NCBI RefSeq assembly: GCF_002276045.1
Contig: NZ_NQMR01000055.1
Span: 1 to 51,255, forward strand
DNA: 51,255 nucleotides
Direction: 5' to 3'
Source of the DNA: Pseudoalteromonas sp. NBT06-2
GTDB taxonomy: Bacteria; Pseudomonadota; Gammaproteobacteria; Enterobacterales; Alteromonadaceae
In this document: positions 28,631 to 38,396 of the stretch, piece by piece
Numbering within the stretch: the first letter of the stretch is position 1
Layout of the letters: each line of letters starts with the position of its first letter
The notes under the pieces: generated by a model
What the model saw: only the letters and a program-made list of their open reading frames with translations
What the model was told of the DNA's origin: nothing
Database searches by the model: none
Translations under genes and position numbers: made by a program

Positions 28631-29020
28631 ATGAGCAATATCCCTAGGGAATTAAAATATGCAACGTCTCACGAATGGGTTCGTAAAGAAGGTGATGGTA
28701 CTTACACTGTAGGTATCAGTGAGCACGCACAAGAACTTCTTGGCGACATGGTATTTGTTGATTTACCAGATGTTGGTGACGAAGTTGACGCTGGTGAAGA
28801 TTGTGCAGTAGCTGAGTCAGTAAAAGCAGCTTCTGACATTTATGCACCAATTACGGGTGAAGTTGTAGCAATCAACGAAGAACTTGAAGATGCACCAGAG
28901 CAAGTAAACGCTGATTCATACGGTGACGGTTGGTTATTTCGTATTAAAGCATCTGATGAGTCAGAGCTTGATAACCTACTTGACGCTGAAGGTTACGAAA
29001 ATTCAATCGATGAAGACTAA
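28631..29020 (+). CDS. gcvH: Glycine cleavage system H protein (lipoyl carrier)
   Basis: 129 aa, standard length. The lipoylation site is Lys65 in [15 protein letters not shown], followed by [10 protein letters not shown] and the C-terminal [10 protein letters not shown]. It shuttles the aminomethyl group between GcvP, GcvT and the dihydrolipoamide dehydrogenase. AAGGAA serves as SD. A terminator-like hairpin follows. Confidence 0.97.
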   Translation: MSNIPRELKYATSHEWVRKEGDGTYTVGISEHAQELLGDMVFVDLPDVGDEVDAGEDCAVAESVKAASDIYAPITGEVVAINEELEDAPEQVNADSYGDGWLFRIKASDESELDNLLDAEGYENSIDED

Positions 29021-29035
29021 TCACTTTCGTTGTTA

Positions 29036-29061
29036 AAAAGCCTCTATTTGTAGAGGCTTTT
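29036..29061 (+). terminator. Terminator between gcvH and gcvP
   Basis: Perfect arms AAAAGCCTCTA (29036-29046) and TAGAGGCTTTT (29051-29061) with a TTTG loop, ending in T. It would separate gcvTH from gcvP or attenuate transcription into it. The 242-base gcvH-gcvP gap leaves room for a separate gcvP promoter. Confidence 0.75.
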
Positions 29062-29262
29062 ATGTTTTTGCTGTTTTACGGCAAAGATACATACCTATTA
29101 TATTAATATACACCAGTAAAAAGTGTTAACCCCTTAATATAATTGGTATTTAAACTTTAAAAGGGTCTATTTATAATTTTTAATTAGACTATTTATTAGC
29201 TGGTTTTAAACATTTTTTAACTAGTATGAATTATTTTATTTGTATCATAGGAATCTGGACTA

Positions 29263-32151
29263 ATGTCAAACGCCAACTCTCTTGAGCAGTTAGAGCAAAA
29301 GCAAGACTTTATTCGCCGCCATATCGGCCCTGACGCAGCGCAAACACAAGCCATGTTAAACGACATTGGTGCTGAATCTGTTGACGCATTAATCAATGAA
29401 ATCGTACCTGCGGATATTCGTTTAGCTGATCTTCCTGCAATAGAAGAAAGCAAAACTGAAGTTCAAGCATTAGCAGATTTAAAAGCCGTTGCTAGCTTAA
29501 ACAAAGTTAACGACACTTATATTGGTTTAGGTTATTTTGGTACACTTACACCTAACGTAATTTTACGTAACGTGTTAGAAAACCCAGGCTGGTACACAGC
29601 GTACACGCCATACCAACCAGAAATTGCACAAGGTCGTTTAGAATCGCTATTAAACTACCAACAAATGTGTATTGACTTAACTGGTTTAGATTTAGCATCA
29701 GCTTCATTATTAGATGAAGGTACAGCTGCTGCAGAAGCGATGGCACTTGCTAAGCGCGTATCTAAAAACAAAAAATCAAACTTATTCTTTATCGCTGATG
29801 ACGTATATCCGCAAACAATCGATTTAGTAAAACAACGTGCTGATATGTTCGGTTTTGACGTTGTAATTGCACCAGCTGCGGATGCTGTAAATCAAGACGT
29901 ATTTGGTGCTTTATTACAGTACCCAGGTGCGACAGGTCAAATTACAGATATCGCTAGTTTAATTAAAGACTTACAAGCTAAAAAAGGTGTTGTTGCAGTT
30001 GCTGCCGATATCATGAGCTTAGTAATGTTAAAATCACCAGGTGAACTTGGCGCCGATGCTGTTATTGGTTCTACTCAGCGTTTTGGTGTACCTATGGGTT
30101 ACGGTGGTCCTCATGCAGCATTTTTTACAACAAGTGATAAGCATAAGCGTTCATTACCAGGTCGTATTATTGGTGTATCAAAAGATACACGCGGTAACGC
30201 AGCATTACGTATGGCAATGCAAACGCGAGAGCAACATATCCGTCGTGAAAAAGCCAACTCAAATATCTGTACTGCTCAGGTGTTATTAGCAAATATGGCT
30301 GCATTTTACGCAGTTTATCACGGTCCTGATGGCCTAAAAGTAATTGCTAACCGTATTCATCGTTTAGCAGATATTTTAGCTGCTGGTACTACTGCGAAAG
30401 GTTTAGCACCAGTAAATAGCACTTTCTTCGATACATTAACTTTTTCTGTAGCTAACAAAGGCGAAGTAGTAGCTCGTGCATTAGTAAATAACGCTAACCT
30501 ACGTACAGATGTAGATGGCCAAGTTGCAATTTCATTAGATGAAACAACGACACGTGATGATATCAATACTTTATTTAATATTTTATTAGGTGAAGATCAT
30601 GGCTTAGACGTAGCAGCACTTGACGCACAAATTGTTGCAAACGGTAGCACATCTATCCCAGCTGAATTAGTACGTGAATCTGATTTTTTAACTCACCCAG
30701 TATTCAACTCATACCATAGCGAAACAGAAATGTTACGCTACATCAAAAAACTAGAAAACAAAGATTTAGCACTTAATCATTCAATGATTTCATTAGGTTC
30801 TTGTACTATGAAATTGAATGCAACAGCGCAAATGATTCCTGTATCTTGGCCTGAATTTGCAAACATGCACCCGTTTGCACCAGTAGACCAAGCTGTTGGT
30901 TATAAAAAAATGATCGACGAGTTAGGTGACTGGTTAGTAGAACTAACAGGTTACGACAATATTTCAATGCAGCCAAACTCGGGTGCACAAGGTGAATACG
31001 CAGGTCTTATCGCGATTCATAAATACCACGAAAGCCGTGGTGACTCGCATCGTAACATTTGTTTGATCCCATCTTCTGCACACGGTACTAACCCGGCATC
31101 AGCGCAGATGGTTGGTATGAAAGTAGTCGTAGTTGATTGTGATAAGCAAGGTAACGTTGATATGGACGATTTACGTGCTAAAGCAACAGAAATGGCCGAT
31201 AACTTATCATGTATCATGATCACTTACCCGTCTACACACGGTGTATACGAAACAACAATTGCAGAAATCTGTAATATCGTTCATGACAATGGCGGTCAAG
31301 TTTACCTTGATGGCGCAAACATGAATGCTCAAGTTGGCTTAACGTCACCAGGTCATATTGGTGCTGACGTTTCTCACCTTAATTTACATAAAACTTTTGC
31401 TATCCCACATGGTGGTGGTGGTCCAGGTATGGGGCCAATCGGTGTTAAAGCTCACCTTACACCTTTCTTACCAGATCACGCATTAATTAATGTAAATGAA
31501 GAAACTAAAGGTAACGGTGCAGTTTCAGCAGCACCTTATGGTAGTGCAGGTATTTTATGTATCTCTTACCTATACGTTGCCTTATTAGGTAAAAAAGGCG
31601 TAACTGATGCAACCAAATATGCAATCACAAACGCTAACTACCTAGCCCATAAGCTGGGTCAACATTACCCAATTTTATATTCTGGTGCCAACGGTCGTGT
31701 TGCTCACGAATGTATTATTGATTTACGCCCAATCAAAGCTGAAACAGGTGTAACAGAAGTAGATATGGCAAAACGTTTAATGGATTACGGTTTTCACGCA
31801 CCAACTATGTCGTTCCCAGTAGCGGGTACTTTCATGATTGAGCCAACTGAATCCGAGTCTAAAGTTGAATTAGACCGCTTCATTGAAGCAATGATTTCTA
31901 TTCGTGAAGAAGTAACTAAAGTAGGTTCAGGTGAGTGGGCTGAAGATAACAACCCATTACACAATGCACCACATACACTTGCCGATATTACTGATACTTG
32001 GGATCGTCCATACACGATCGCTGAAGCAGTATTCCCAGTACCAGCAGCAGCCGCTAACAAGTTCTGGCCAACAGTTAACCGTATCGATGACGTATACGGC
32101 GACCGTAACCTCATTTGTTCTTGTCCTGCAGTGGAGACATATAAAGATTAA
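29263..32151 (+). CDS. gcvP: Glycine dehydrogenase (decarboxylating), P protein
   Basis: 962 aa, the fused P1-P2 form typical of gammaproteobacteria. It begins with [13 protein letters not shown]. The PLP Schiff-base lysine is Lys710 in [20 protein letters not shown]. Other family blocks include [24 protein letters not shown] and EPTESE. It decarboxylates glycine and transfers the aminomethyl group to lipoyl-GcvH. SD AGGAAT precedes ATG 29263. It is the last clearly host gene before the accessory region. Confidence 0.97.
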   Translation: MSNANSLEQLEQKQDFIRRHIGPDAAQTQAMLNDIGAESVDALINEIVPADIRLADLPAIEESKTEVQALADLKAVASLNKVNDTYIGLGYFGTLTPNVILRNVLENPGWYTAYTPYQPEIAQGRLESLLNYQQMCIDLTGLDLASASLLDEGTAAAEAMALAKRVSKNKKSNLFFIADDVYPQTIDLVKQRADMFGFDVVIAPAADAVNQDVFGALLQYPGATGQITDIASLIKDLQAKKGVVAVAADIMSLVMLKSPGELGADAVIGSTQRFGVPMGYGGPHAAFFTTSDKHKRSLPGRIIGVSKDTRGNAALRMAMQTREQHIRREKANSNICTAQVLLANMAAFYAVYHGPDGLKVIANRIHRLADILAAGTTAKGLAPVNSTFFDTLTFSVANKGEVVARALVNNANLRTDVDGQVAISLDETTTRDDINTLFNILLGEDHGLDVAALDAQIVANGSTSIPAELVRESDFLTHPVFNSYHSETEMLRYIKKLENKDLALNHSMISLGSCTMKLNATAQMIPVSWPEFANMHPFAPVDQAVGYKKMIDELGDWLVELTGYDNISMQPNSGAQGEYAGLIAIHKYHESRGDSHRNICLIPSSAHGTNPASAQMVGMKVVVVDCDKQGNVDMDDLRAKATEMADNLSCIMITYPSTHGVYETTIAEICNIVHDNGGQVYLDGANMNAQVGLTSPGHIGADVSHLNLHKTFAIPHGGGGPGMGPIGVKAHLTPFLPDHALINVNEETKGNGAVSAAPYGSAGILCISYLYVALLGKKGVTDATKYAITNANYLAHKLGQHYPILYSGANGRVAHECIIDLRPIKAETGVTEVDMAKRLMDYGFHAPTMSFPVAGTFMIEPTESESKVELDRFIEAMISIREEVTKVGSGEWAEDNNPLHNAPHTLADITDTWDRPYTIAEAVFPVPAAAANKFWPTVNRIDDVYGDRNLICSCPAVETYKD

Positions 32152-32162
32152 ATTTTGTTTGT

Positions 32163-32228
32163 GTCTGAATATATAAAATTCAGACAATGTATATAAAAAT
32201 AGACAAACTTCGGTTTGTCTATTTTTTT
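32163..32228 (+). terminator. Tandem hairpins and terminator after gcvP
   Basis: The first hairpin pairs GTCTGAAT (32163-32170) with ATTCAGAC (32178-32185). The second is AAATAGACAAAC-TTCG-GTTTGTCTATTT (32197-32224), a UUCG-loop stem followed by TTTT. The second is a textbook terminator and marks the end of the gcv transcript. Confidence 0.9.
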
Positions 32229-32408
32229 GCTTAATAATTTACTCTTCAATAACTTCTCAAAGCCTGTAATTTTTTATCCTCTTCCCATTAACAGCTAAAT
32301 TTAGATTTACAATGAACTTTCAAAAAAAATAGTCTGCGTTTTAGTTAGAGTAATATTTTGATATAGCTATTGTTGATTTTTAGTATGAATGATTTAAACC
32401 TTTGTTCG

Positions 32409-32489
32409 TTATAAATCACTTTATATCGAATTGTGATTTAAAGGTCTGTGTTTTATAAATCATATGGAGAGGAATTTTGATTTATAAAG
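32409..32489. repeat. Cluster of four TGATTTATAAA-type motifs in alternating orientation
   Basis: TTATAAATCAC (32409-32419, minus), GTGATTTAAAG (32433-32443, plus), TTTATAAATCA (32452-32462, minus) and TTGATTTATAAAG (32477-32489, plus). A similar TTGATTTATATAAAG occurs at about 43038 upstream of tnsA. They could be protein-binding sites (regulator or transposase), but AT-rich chance similarity is not excluded. The rest of the 32229-32662 spacer shows no gene. Confidence 0.4.
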
Positions 32490-32662
32490 TGAAGATGTAT
32501 AAACCAAGTTAACCCTTTTGTGCAGGGGTGAATTATTTAAACGTCCACTTTGTAGAAATGTTCAAATCGTTGTAAATGATAGCAACCAACTCTTGATTGT
32601 TCATAACTGACTGTCAGATGAAGACCAAACCTATTCATCGAAACTGTAAGATCTGATATGAG

Positions 32663-32690
32663 CTACTACAGTTAAACTACTACAGTTAAA
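32663..32690. repeat. 14-bp perfect tandem duplication beside the HNH gene stop
   Basis: CTACTACAGTTAAA occurs twice in direct succession and touches the stop codon (32691-32693) of the leftward HNH gene. On the coding strand the repeats are just downstream of that stop. Confidence 0.85.
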
Positions 32691-33551
32691 CTATTTAAAG
32701 CCACCGCTACAATACCAATTACTCGCAGCTAATGCTTGATACATTGCTGTCTTCCAACCGTTTGTATGTTGTAGTGATGCTCCAGCATGTTTTTTTAGTA
32801 AAGCTTGCTCTACACCTGTTTGCTGATTTATTTGAAAATCTATATCTAATTCACCTCTTAAATTGGATATTTCATCTCCCGCTTGAATGCTAAAACGTTT
32901 AGCTAGCTTAAAGTCATCAAAGTGACTATTCACTCTAGCTTGATCTGCCGCTGTCCAATGGTTTGGTGCTTGCACAAAAAACCTGATTGTTGCAGGGGTT
33001 GTATTAATGACTTCAGCAAACAACCATTGCTCATTTACAAAGTGGCCTTGATCAAAATAAGGGTGTAAGCATTGCTCATTCTTCGATATTGCTATTCCTG
33101 CACTTTTACCTTTATTACAATCGGCACAACTAGGAACTAGGTTTTTTGGAAAGATTGATAGCAGTGGAAACTTAGCTTTAGGCAAATAATGGTCTAGCGT
33201 TGTAACTTGCCCAAACCCGCAAAAAGGGCAAATTCGTAGAGGAGCTTGCATCATGATTTGATCGTAATACTGCCTAGCAGGTTTTTTAGCAGGGACCATA
33301 TGGTGTGTATAAAGTCCTTTTAACTCCTTTTTTGTTACTTGGCCAACAACAAGATCGGCATCTACACCAGCAAAAGGTTGAATTTGAAATAAATCAGCAG
33401 TTGTAGCTTTTGTAACAAAGTCTTGAACAGCATTGATTAATTGTGGATTGATAGCATTAATATTCTGGGTGAGTGTTGTGCAGCTAATACTATCAACACA
33501 AGTATTTAATACATCAGTAAAAGTAAGTTGAGGGGGCGTAAGGGCTCGCAT
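32691..33551 (-). CDS. HNH endonuclease, Septu PtuB-like
   Basis: 286 aa. HNH core: C108-x2-C111 (CPFCG), D120-H121 (LDHYLPK), then Asn/Cys C142-x2-C145 (SCADCNKGKS), a zinc-stabilised beta-beta-alpha nuclease site. Flanks are not recognisable. It begins one base after the stop codon of the ABC-type ATPase gene. An ATPase plus HNH pair is the composition of the Septu anti-phage system and of the effector pair of some retrons; no reverse transcriptase is nearby. Last gene of the seven-gene defence operon. Confidence 0.82.
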   Translation of the reverse strand: MRALTPPQLTFTDVLNTCVDSISCTTLTQNINAINPQLINAVQDFVTKATTADLFQIQPFAGVDADLVVGQVTKKELKGLYTHHMVPAKKPARQYYDQIMMQAPLRICPFCGFGQVTTLDHYLPKAKFPLLSIFPKNLVPSCADCNKGKSAGIAISKNEQCLHPYFDQGHFVNEQWLFAEVINTTPATIRFFVQAPNHWTAADQARVNSHFDDFKLAKRFSIQAGDEISNLRGELDIDFQINQQTGVEQALLKKHAGASLQHTNGWKTAMYQALAASNWYCSGGFK

Positions 33552-33552
33552 A

Positions 33553-35100
33553 TTAACCAGCCTCTCTATTTGCTATTAGTGCTCTGAGAATTGCTTGGCC
33601 CTCAAATCCTAATTGTCCTTTATAAAGCTCTATTATTTCATCGAAGTTTTTGCCTTCATTAACCGATTCAATCAATAAATTATGAAAGCCAGATTTAGTG
33701 ACTTCTAAGCCGAATACTTCACGGGTTAATACGCCAACATTTTCTCCAAAAGTTTCGTTTTCAGGCCTGTACGATGCCCCCTCATTCCTTGTTCTTTCCA
33801 ACTTCCAAACACAGGTTTGAGGCACTTCTTGCAGAACAACGGGAGAATGTGTGGCAATAATTGCCACTGCATTTCTATCCACTAACAAATCCGACAAAGC
33901 TCTCGTAAAGGCAGACAATAGTGGAGGGTGAAGGTGGCTTTCAGGTTCATCAATCAATACTAATGTTTTTTCTTCTATAGTCTCAATTAGATTGGTGATT
34001 GTGAGTAAAACAATTGTATGGCCAGAACTCATTAATTTAACTAAGTTATAAGCAGACTTCTTAACTTCGCTTATTCTTTCTAAATCTCCTAGCCTAGTTA
34101 GGTTCATTTGTGCAAAGTTATCATCAGATTCAAGTGTCCTAATAGCTCTTAACCACCGTTTTTTCTTGCTTTCTAATCCAAAGCAAACAGCTAAGCTATT
34201 TACAAAATCACTGCGGAGGAGGTCTATATGCTTTAGCTCATTAGTTTCTTCATCATCATTTTTCTTTAAACCAATGTAAAAATAACAAGTTCCTAAGCTT
34301 CGATCAGGTCTATTTTGGGGAGGAATAAATGGGTCAAACGCACTGAAAGAAACCGATGATATACTGCTGAAGTAATCTTTAGGGAGCTCAGTTTCTTGCC
34401 AATAATTTTGCTTGCAGAGCATCACGCCGACTTCTTCTTTAGCAGCTGAATCATCAATAACTGTTTTCACTATGTTATTTAGTAAAGTTGTCTTACCAAC
34501 GCCGTTACGACCAATCAATACGTGTATATTGCTAGAAGGCAAGGAGCCAGGAGTTACTTTAAAACTTATATCTATTTGGGCACTTTTATCTGTTTGAGCT
34601 TTTTTATATGAAAAATCGAATTCAGATAGTGGTGCTTCATCTTTAATTATTCTAGAGAACTGTCCGTGAATGACAGAAGTACTTACTGAGCGCAATAGCG
34701 ATGTTTTAAAAACAGGCTCATCAAATGCTATATCAAAGCTTTTGCGTGAATATGCTATATCATTTAGCTTTTCGAATATTTGATTACCCAGTGCTTCACT
34801 CAGTAGGCTTCTAATATTTTTATAGTACTCTTCGTCTTGACCTAGACTAAATGCATTATCATTAAAGTGACCGAAAGGGTTATAACCTAGCTGCTCAGAG
34901 ACCCAGCCCTTTTCGAAGCCTGCGATACCAACTTTTACATTTCCAAGGTTATGTTGTTTGCCATTTTCATCGAACACAATCAATGAAAATGTCGTCTTAA
35001 AAAAGTAGTCGTCCCAGTTGTCTTCACACAAATATGCAATCAACCTACCTGTTTGCGGAGGGTAAGCTTTGTGTTTTATTATTTTAAACGTTAATTCCAT
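33553..35100 (-). CDS. ABC/RecF-type ATPase, Septu PtuA-like
   Basis: 515 aa. Walker A IGRNGVGKTT (196-205) lies unusually late, after an N-terminal ~180-residue domain. The signature-like LMSSGHTIVLLTI is at ~357-369, Walker B LVLIDEPESHLHPP at ~380-393 and the switch histidine in IIATHSP (~414-420). This is the OLD/RecF/SMC-like ATPase fold used in PtuA, RloC and retron effectors. Paired with the downstream HNH gene it should sense infection and control the nuclease. It starts 11 bases after the hsdR stop, so is co-transcribed with the type I RM genes. Confidence 0.82.
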   Translation of the reverse strand: MELTFKIIKHKAYPPQTGRLIAYLCEDNWDDYFFKTTFSLIVFDENGKQHNLGNVKVGIAGFEKGWVSEQLGYNPFGHFNDNAFSLGQDEEYYKNIRSLLSEALGNQIFEKLNDIAYSRKSFDIAFDEPVFKTSLLRSVSTSVIHGQFSRIIKDEAPLSEFDFSYKKAQTDKSAQIDISFKVTPGSLPSSNIHVLIGRNGVGKTTLLNNIVKTVIDDSAAKEEVGVMLCKQNYWQETELPKDYFSSISSVSFSAFDPFIPPQNRPDRSLGTCYFYIGLKKNDDEETNELKHIDLLRSDFVNSLAVCFGLESKKKRWLRAIRTLESDDNFAQMNLTRLGDLERISEVKKSAYNLVKLMSSGHTIVLLTITNLIETIEEKTLVLIDEPESHLHPPLLSAFTRALSDLLVDRNAVAIIATHSPVVLQEVPQTCVWKLERTRNEGASYRPENETFGENVGVLTREVFGLEVTKSGFHNLLIESVNEGKNFDEIIELYKGQLGFEGQAILRALIANREAG

Positions 35101-35111
35101 TTTCTAATTCT

Positions 35112-38100
35112 CTAAAACGATCCATAAGTACTATTACCTGCGCCTTGATAATTCGCATAAACATGTTGATAAACTACAAGGTTTAAATCAGCTAACTCAT
35201 CATCAGGGTAAGGTGCTTGTGGCAACCACTCTAGGCTGTCTTTGATCATGGTTTTAACTTGCGAACTAACTTGGGTGCTTTCACGCCAACGGTCAACTTT
35301 AAGCTTTTCTGCTTTAAGTTTTTCTAAGGTTTCTTTTGCTACTTTTTTAACTTCTTTCTCGTCAGCCGGTTTTAACGTTGGCTTTTTAAGAAGGTCGTAA
35401 ATTGCTAAGGTTTCTTCATCTAAACCCTCACGCATCGCTCTTTCTTGCTCAGGACTCAAGTCATTTTTCATAAAATCATTTAAGTCATCAAATGCTTTTT
35501 GAACAGCTTGAATATCTTTACCTGCATTATATTCGGCAATAATTTCTTTGTATTTTTCATAAAATTCAAGGCGAATGGGGTTCTCACGCACCATTCTTTC
35601 AAGCTGCTTTTCTATCGCTTCTTGAAGATCAAAAACAACGGCATTCTTTTGTTCAGATTTGGCGAAGGCTTTTCTGAGGCGATCAAAGTCCAAATTACCT
35701 AAATCAACATAATCATCTTCTCGAACTTCATTCTTTAATGTACTGACACTCATGCTGACTTCTTGCTGAAGTTTACGCATTACTGATGATATATCCGCAG
35801 ATTTTGTTTTTTGATTAAGTTGACTATAAATAGCTTCAACTGCGTTATAACGAGGAATAAATTGCTTAACAATCTCTTCAGGGTAAAGTGCTTTGTATTT
35901 ACGCATTACCTCACGAGCAGCCACTTCAAATTGAGTTCGCGTGGTTTCATTTAAGCTTACAGCATTTGCCGCTTTGCCCAAAGAGGTTAGACGCTCCATA
36001 GCGGTTTTAGCGTTAACAAGGTCATCAAGATTAAAGTCAACTTCAGATAAAAAGTTAGCAACAGCAAGAATCGCTGCGTTAAGTTCTTCAGCCATTTCTT
36101 CTAGTTTTTCAACTGGATTGGTTGGCTTTTCTTCGCCACCATTACCTTTACCACCAGGTGAAGTAGGTTTACCGCCTTCACCGTAAACTGAATAGGCTTT
36201 TTCTAATTGGGTATACACATTGCCGTAATCAACAATTAAGCCATTTTCCTTTTCATCATCATATACTCGGTTGGCACGAGCAATGGTTTGCATCAACGTA
36301 TGACCTTGGATAGGCTTATCTAAGTAAACGGTTGATACACAGGGGGCATCAAAGCCGGTGATCCACATGGCACACACTATAGCTAAGCGAAACGGGTTGT
36401 CTTCATCCTTAAACTCAGTTTCAAGATCACGCTCCACCATTTTTTTGCGATGGGTTTCGATATCTAAATCAAGCGCTTTAAATTTCTTAACTTCGTTTTG
36501 CTCACTACTTACTACAACACAAACTTCGGTTTCCTCAACACGAGCTAAATGTTTTTTAATAGTCAGCTCTTCTTGCTGATCGCTTGCATCTTCAATGCGC
36601 TGTTTTAACTCTTTAATATACTCAGGCCAATACCCCATTACTAATTCATACATACGAACAGCGGTAGGTTTATCAAGGGCGACAAACATCGCTTTACCTT
36701 GATAACCACGGTCATTAAAGTGCCAAACTAAATCTTTAGCTATTTTCTCAAGGCGATCATCGGAAGTTAGAATTGGATAGTCTCTAGCAAACTCTCTTCT
36801 AAGCTTAGCAATTTGATCGGTATCTAAATCTTCATTGTTGATGATTTCAGCCATACGTTCATCTAAATCTGGGTTTTCGATATCGAGCTTTTCACCACGA
36901 TTTAAATAACGCAGTGGCAGAGTTGCTCCATCATCCATCGCTTTTTTAAAGTCATAGATAGATACATAACCACCGAATATTTTTTTAGTTAATTCAATTT
37001 CATCGTCGATTAACGGTGTGCCGGTACAACCAAGGAAAGACGCATTTGGAATGGCTTTAAAACGCATGTTTTGTGCGTATGTACCGCCTTGCGTTCTATG
37101 TGCTTCGTCTGAAATAACAATGATGTTATCTCTTTCAGTGATCAACGGGTATTCAGTTTCTTTTTTCTTATCAATGGCGAACTTATGAATGAGCGTAAAC
37201 ACATAACGATGATTCTCGCTGAGTAATTCACGTAAATGGGCTCGCGATTTAGCTCGCATATTTTCTTCGGTCAAAGCACCACAGCCAGTAAAGGTATCAT
37301 AAAGCTGATTTTCTAATTCAGTACGGTCAACCACAATTAAGAAGGTGTAGCTTTTGCCAAATTTGCGTAATATTTTTTGGCAAATAAACACCATAGAATA
37401 TGACTTTCCTGAGCCTTGAGTGTGCCAAAAAACGCCTAGCTTACCTTTTAAGTCATTAATGTTTTTGGCTTTATTGACCACTTTGTTTACACCAATAAAT
37501 TGGTGGTTTTTAGCCATGATTTTTACAACATCATCGCCTTCACCATCGAATAGCAAAAAGTTCTCAAATAAATCGAGTAACCGATGCTTTTCACAAGTAC
37601 CACGTAAAATGGTGTCTAGGCTTACTTCACCTTTGTCATCCTCTTCAATACGCTTCCATTCCAAAAAGAACTTATAAGGGCTAGTGACTGTACCTACGCG
37701 AGAGTCAATACCATTACTTAAAATGATAAAGGCGTTACTATGCAGTACTTCTTCAATAGTATCTTTATAATCACTTAGGTTATCTTCATAAGCGTTACGT
37801 AAATCTGTGTGGTGGGCTTTAAGCTCAAAAAACACCAGAGGAATACCGTTAACAAAACCGACAATATCAGGGCGACGATTATACAGCTTACCAACTACTT
37901 CAAATTGTCTAACCGCGAGAAAGTGGTTTTTGGTTGGCTCGTTAAAGTTGAAAACCTTAAGGCGTTTCTTTTGCAGTTTTCCTTTATCGTCCTGATAGCT
38001 AACTTGCACACCTTTAGTTAATAGCTCGTGTTTGGCCTTATTAATTGCACCTAAGCTTTTATCAGCTTCAACTTGGGTGATTTGGTCAATGGCATTTTGA

Positions 38101-38327
38101 TAAGCCATATCAGGTAGTTTAGGGTTTAACTTAACAAGCGCTTTTTTGAGGTAGCGAATGAGTATGACTTCTGATTTATTAGCACGGCCAAGCAAACCAT
38201 CACTTCGGTCGCTTTGGGTTGATAGGGATTCGTTATGCCAAGCCGTTTCAACCTGCCATTGCAGATCGAGTAATACCTCTTCACTGGCAGCTTCTACTAA
38301 ACCATCTTCAGAATACTCATAACTCAT
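35112..38327 (-). CDS. hsdR: Type I restriction enzyme, R subunit
   Basis: 1071 aa. PD-(D/E)xK nuclease: D154 (RRPDIVGF), E168 and K170 (FFELKAHH). The SF2 translocase has Walker A QGSGKS (~304-309) and DEAH box ISDEAHRTQGG (407-410), plus a SAT-like/GTPL block (FLGCTGTPL) and ARANRVYDD as motif VI. A Gly/Pro-rich linker (~735-760, GGKGNGGEEKPTNP) leads to the helical C-terminal domain that docks onto the methylase. All key residues are present, so it looks active. Confidence 0.95.
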   Translation of the reverse strand: MSYEYSEDGLVEAASEEVLLDLQWQVETAWHNESLSTQSDRSDGLLGRANKSEVILIRYLKKALVKLNPKLPDMAYQNAIDQITQVEADKSLGAINKAKHELLTKGVQVSYQDDKGKLQKKRLKVFNFNEPTKNHFLAVRQFEVVGKLYNRRPDIVGFVNGIPLVFFELKAHHTDLRNAYEDNLSDYKDTIEEVLHSNAFIILSNGIDSRVGTVTSPYKFFLEWKRIEEDDKGEVSLDTILRGTCEKHRLLDLFENFLLFDGEGDDVVKIMAKNHQFIGVNKVVNKAKNINDLKGKLGVFWHTQGSGKSYSMVFICQKILRKFGKSYTFLIVVDRTELENQLYDTFTGCGALTEENMRAKSRAHLRELLSENHRYVFTLIHKFAIDKKKETEYPLITERDNIIVISDEAHRTQGGTYAQNMRFKAIPNASFLGCTGTPLIDDEIELTKKIFGGYVSIYDFKKAMDDGATLPLRYLNRGEKLDIENPDLDERMAEIINNEDLDTDQIAKLRREFARDYPILTSDDRLEKIAKDLVWHFNDRGYQGKAMFVALDKPTAVRMYELVMGYWPEYIKELKQRIEDASDQQEELTIKKHLARVEETEVCVVVSSEQNEVKKFKALDLDIETHRKKMVERDLETEFKDEDNPFRLAIVCAMWITGFDAPCVSTVYLDKPIQGHTLMQTIARANRVYDDEKENGLIVDYGNVYTQLEKAYSVYGEGGKPTSPGGKGNGGEEKPTNPVEKLEEMAEELNAAILAVANFLSEVDFNLDDLVNAKTAMERLTSLGKAANAVSLNETTRTQFEVAAREVMRKYKALYPEEIVKQFIPRYNAVEAIYSQLNQKTKSADISSVMRKLQQEVSMSVSTLKNEVREDDYVDLGNLDFDRLRKAFAKSEQKNAVVFDLQEAIEKQLERMVRENPIRLEFYEKYKEIIAEYNAGKDIQAVQKAFDDLNDFMKNDLSPEQERAMREGLDEETLAIYDLLKKPTLKPADEKEVKKVAKETLEKLKAEKLKVDRWRESTQVSSQVKTMIKDSLEWLPQAPYPDDELADLNLVVYQHVYANYQGAGNSTYGSF

Positions 38328-38396
38328 TTATTGATACTCCATTCAATACGCTTTTCTTGTTTTAAGTCGTGTTTTTAATGTTTGTTCTATTTCTGG

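Noticed and set aside
32691..35100. Retron with PtuAB effectors
   Set aside because: No reverse transcriptase or msr/msd-like region next to the pair; upstream is hsdR.
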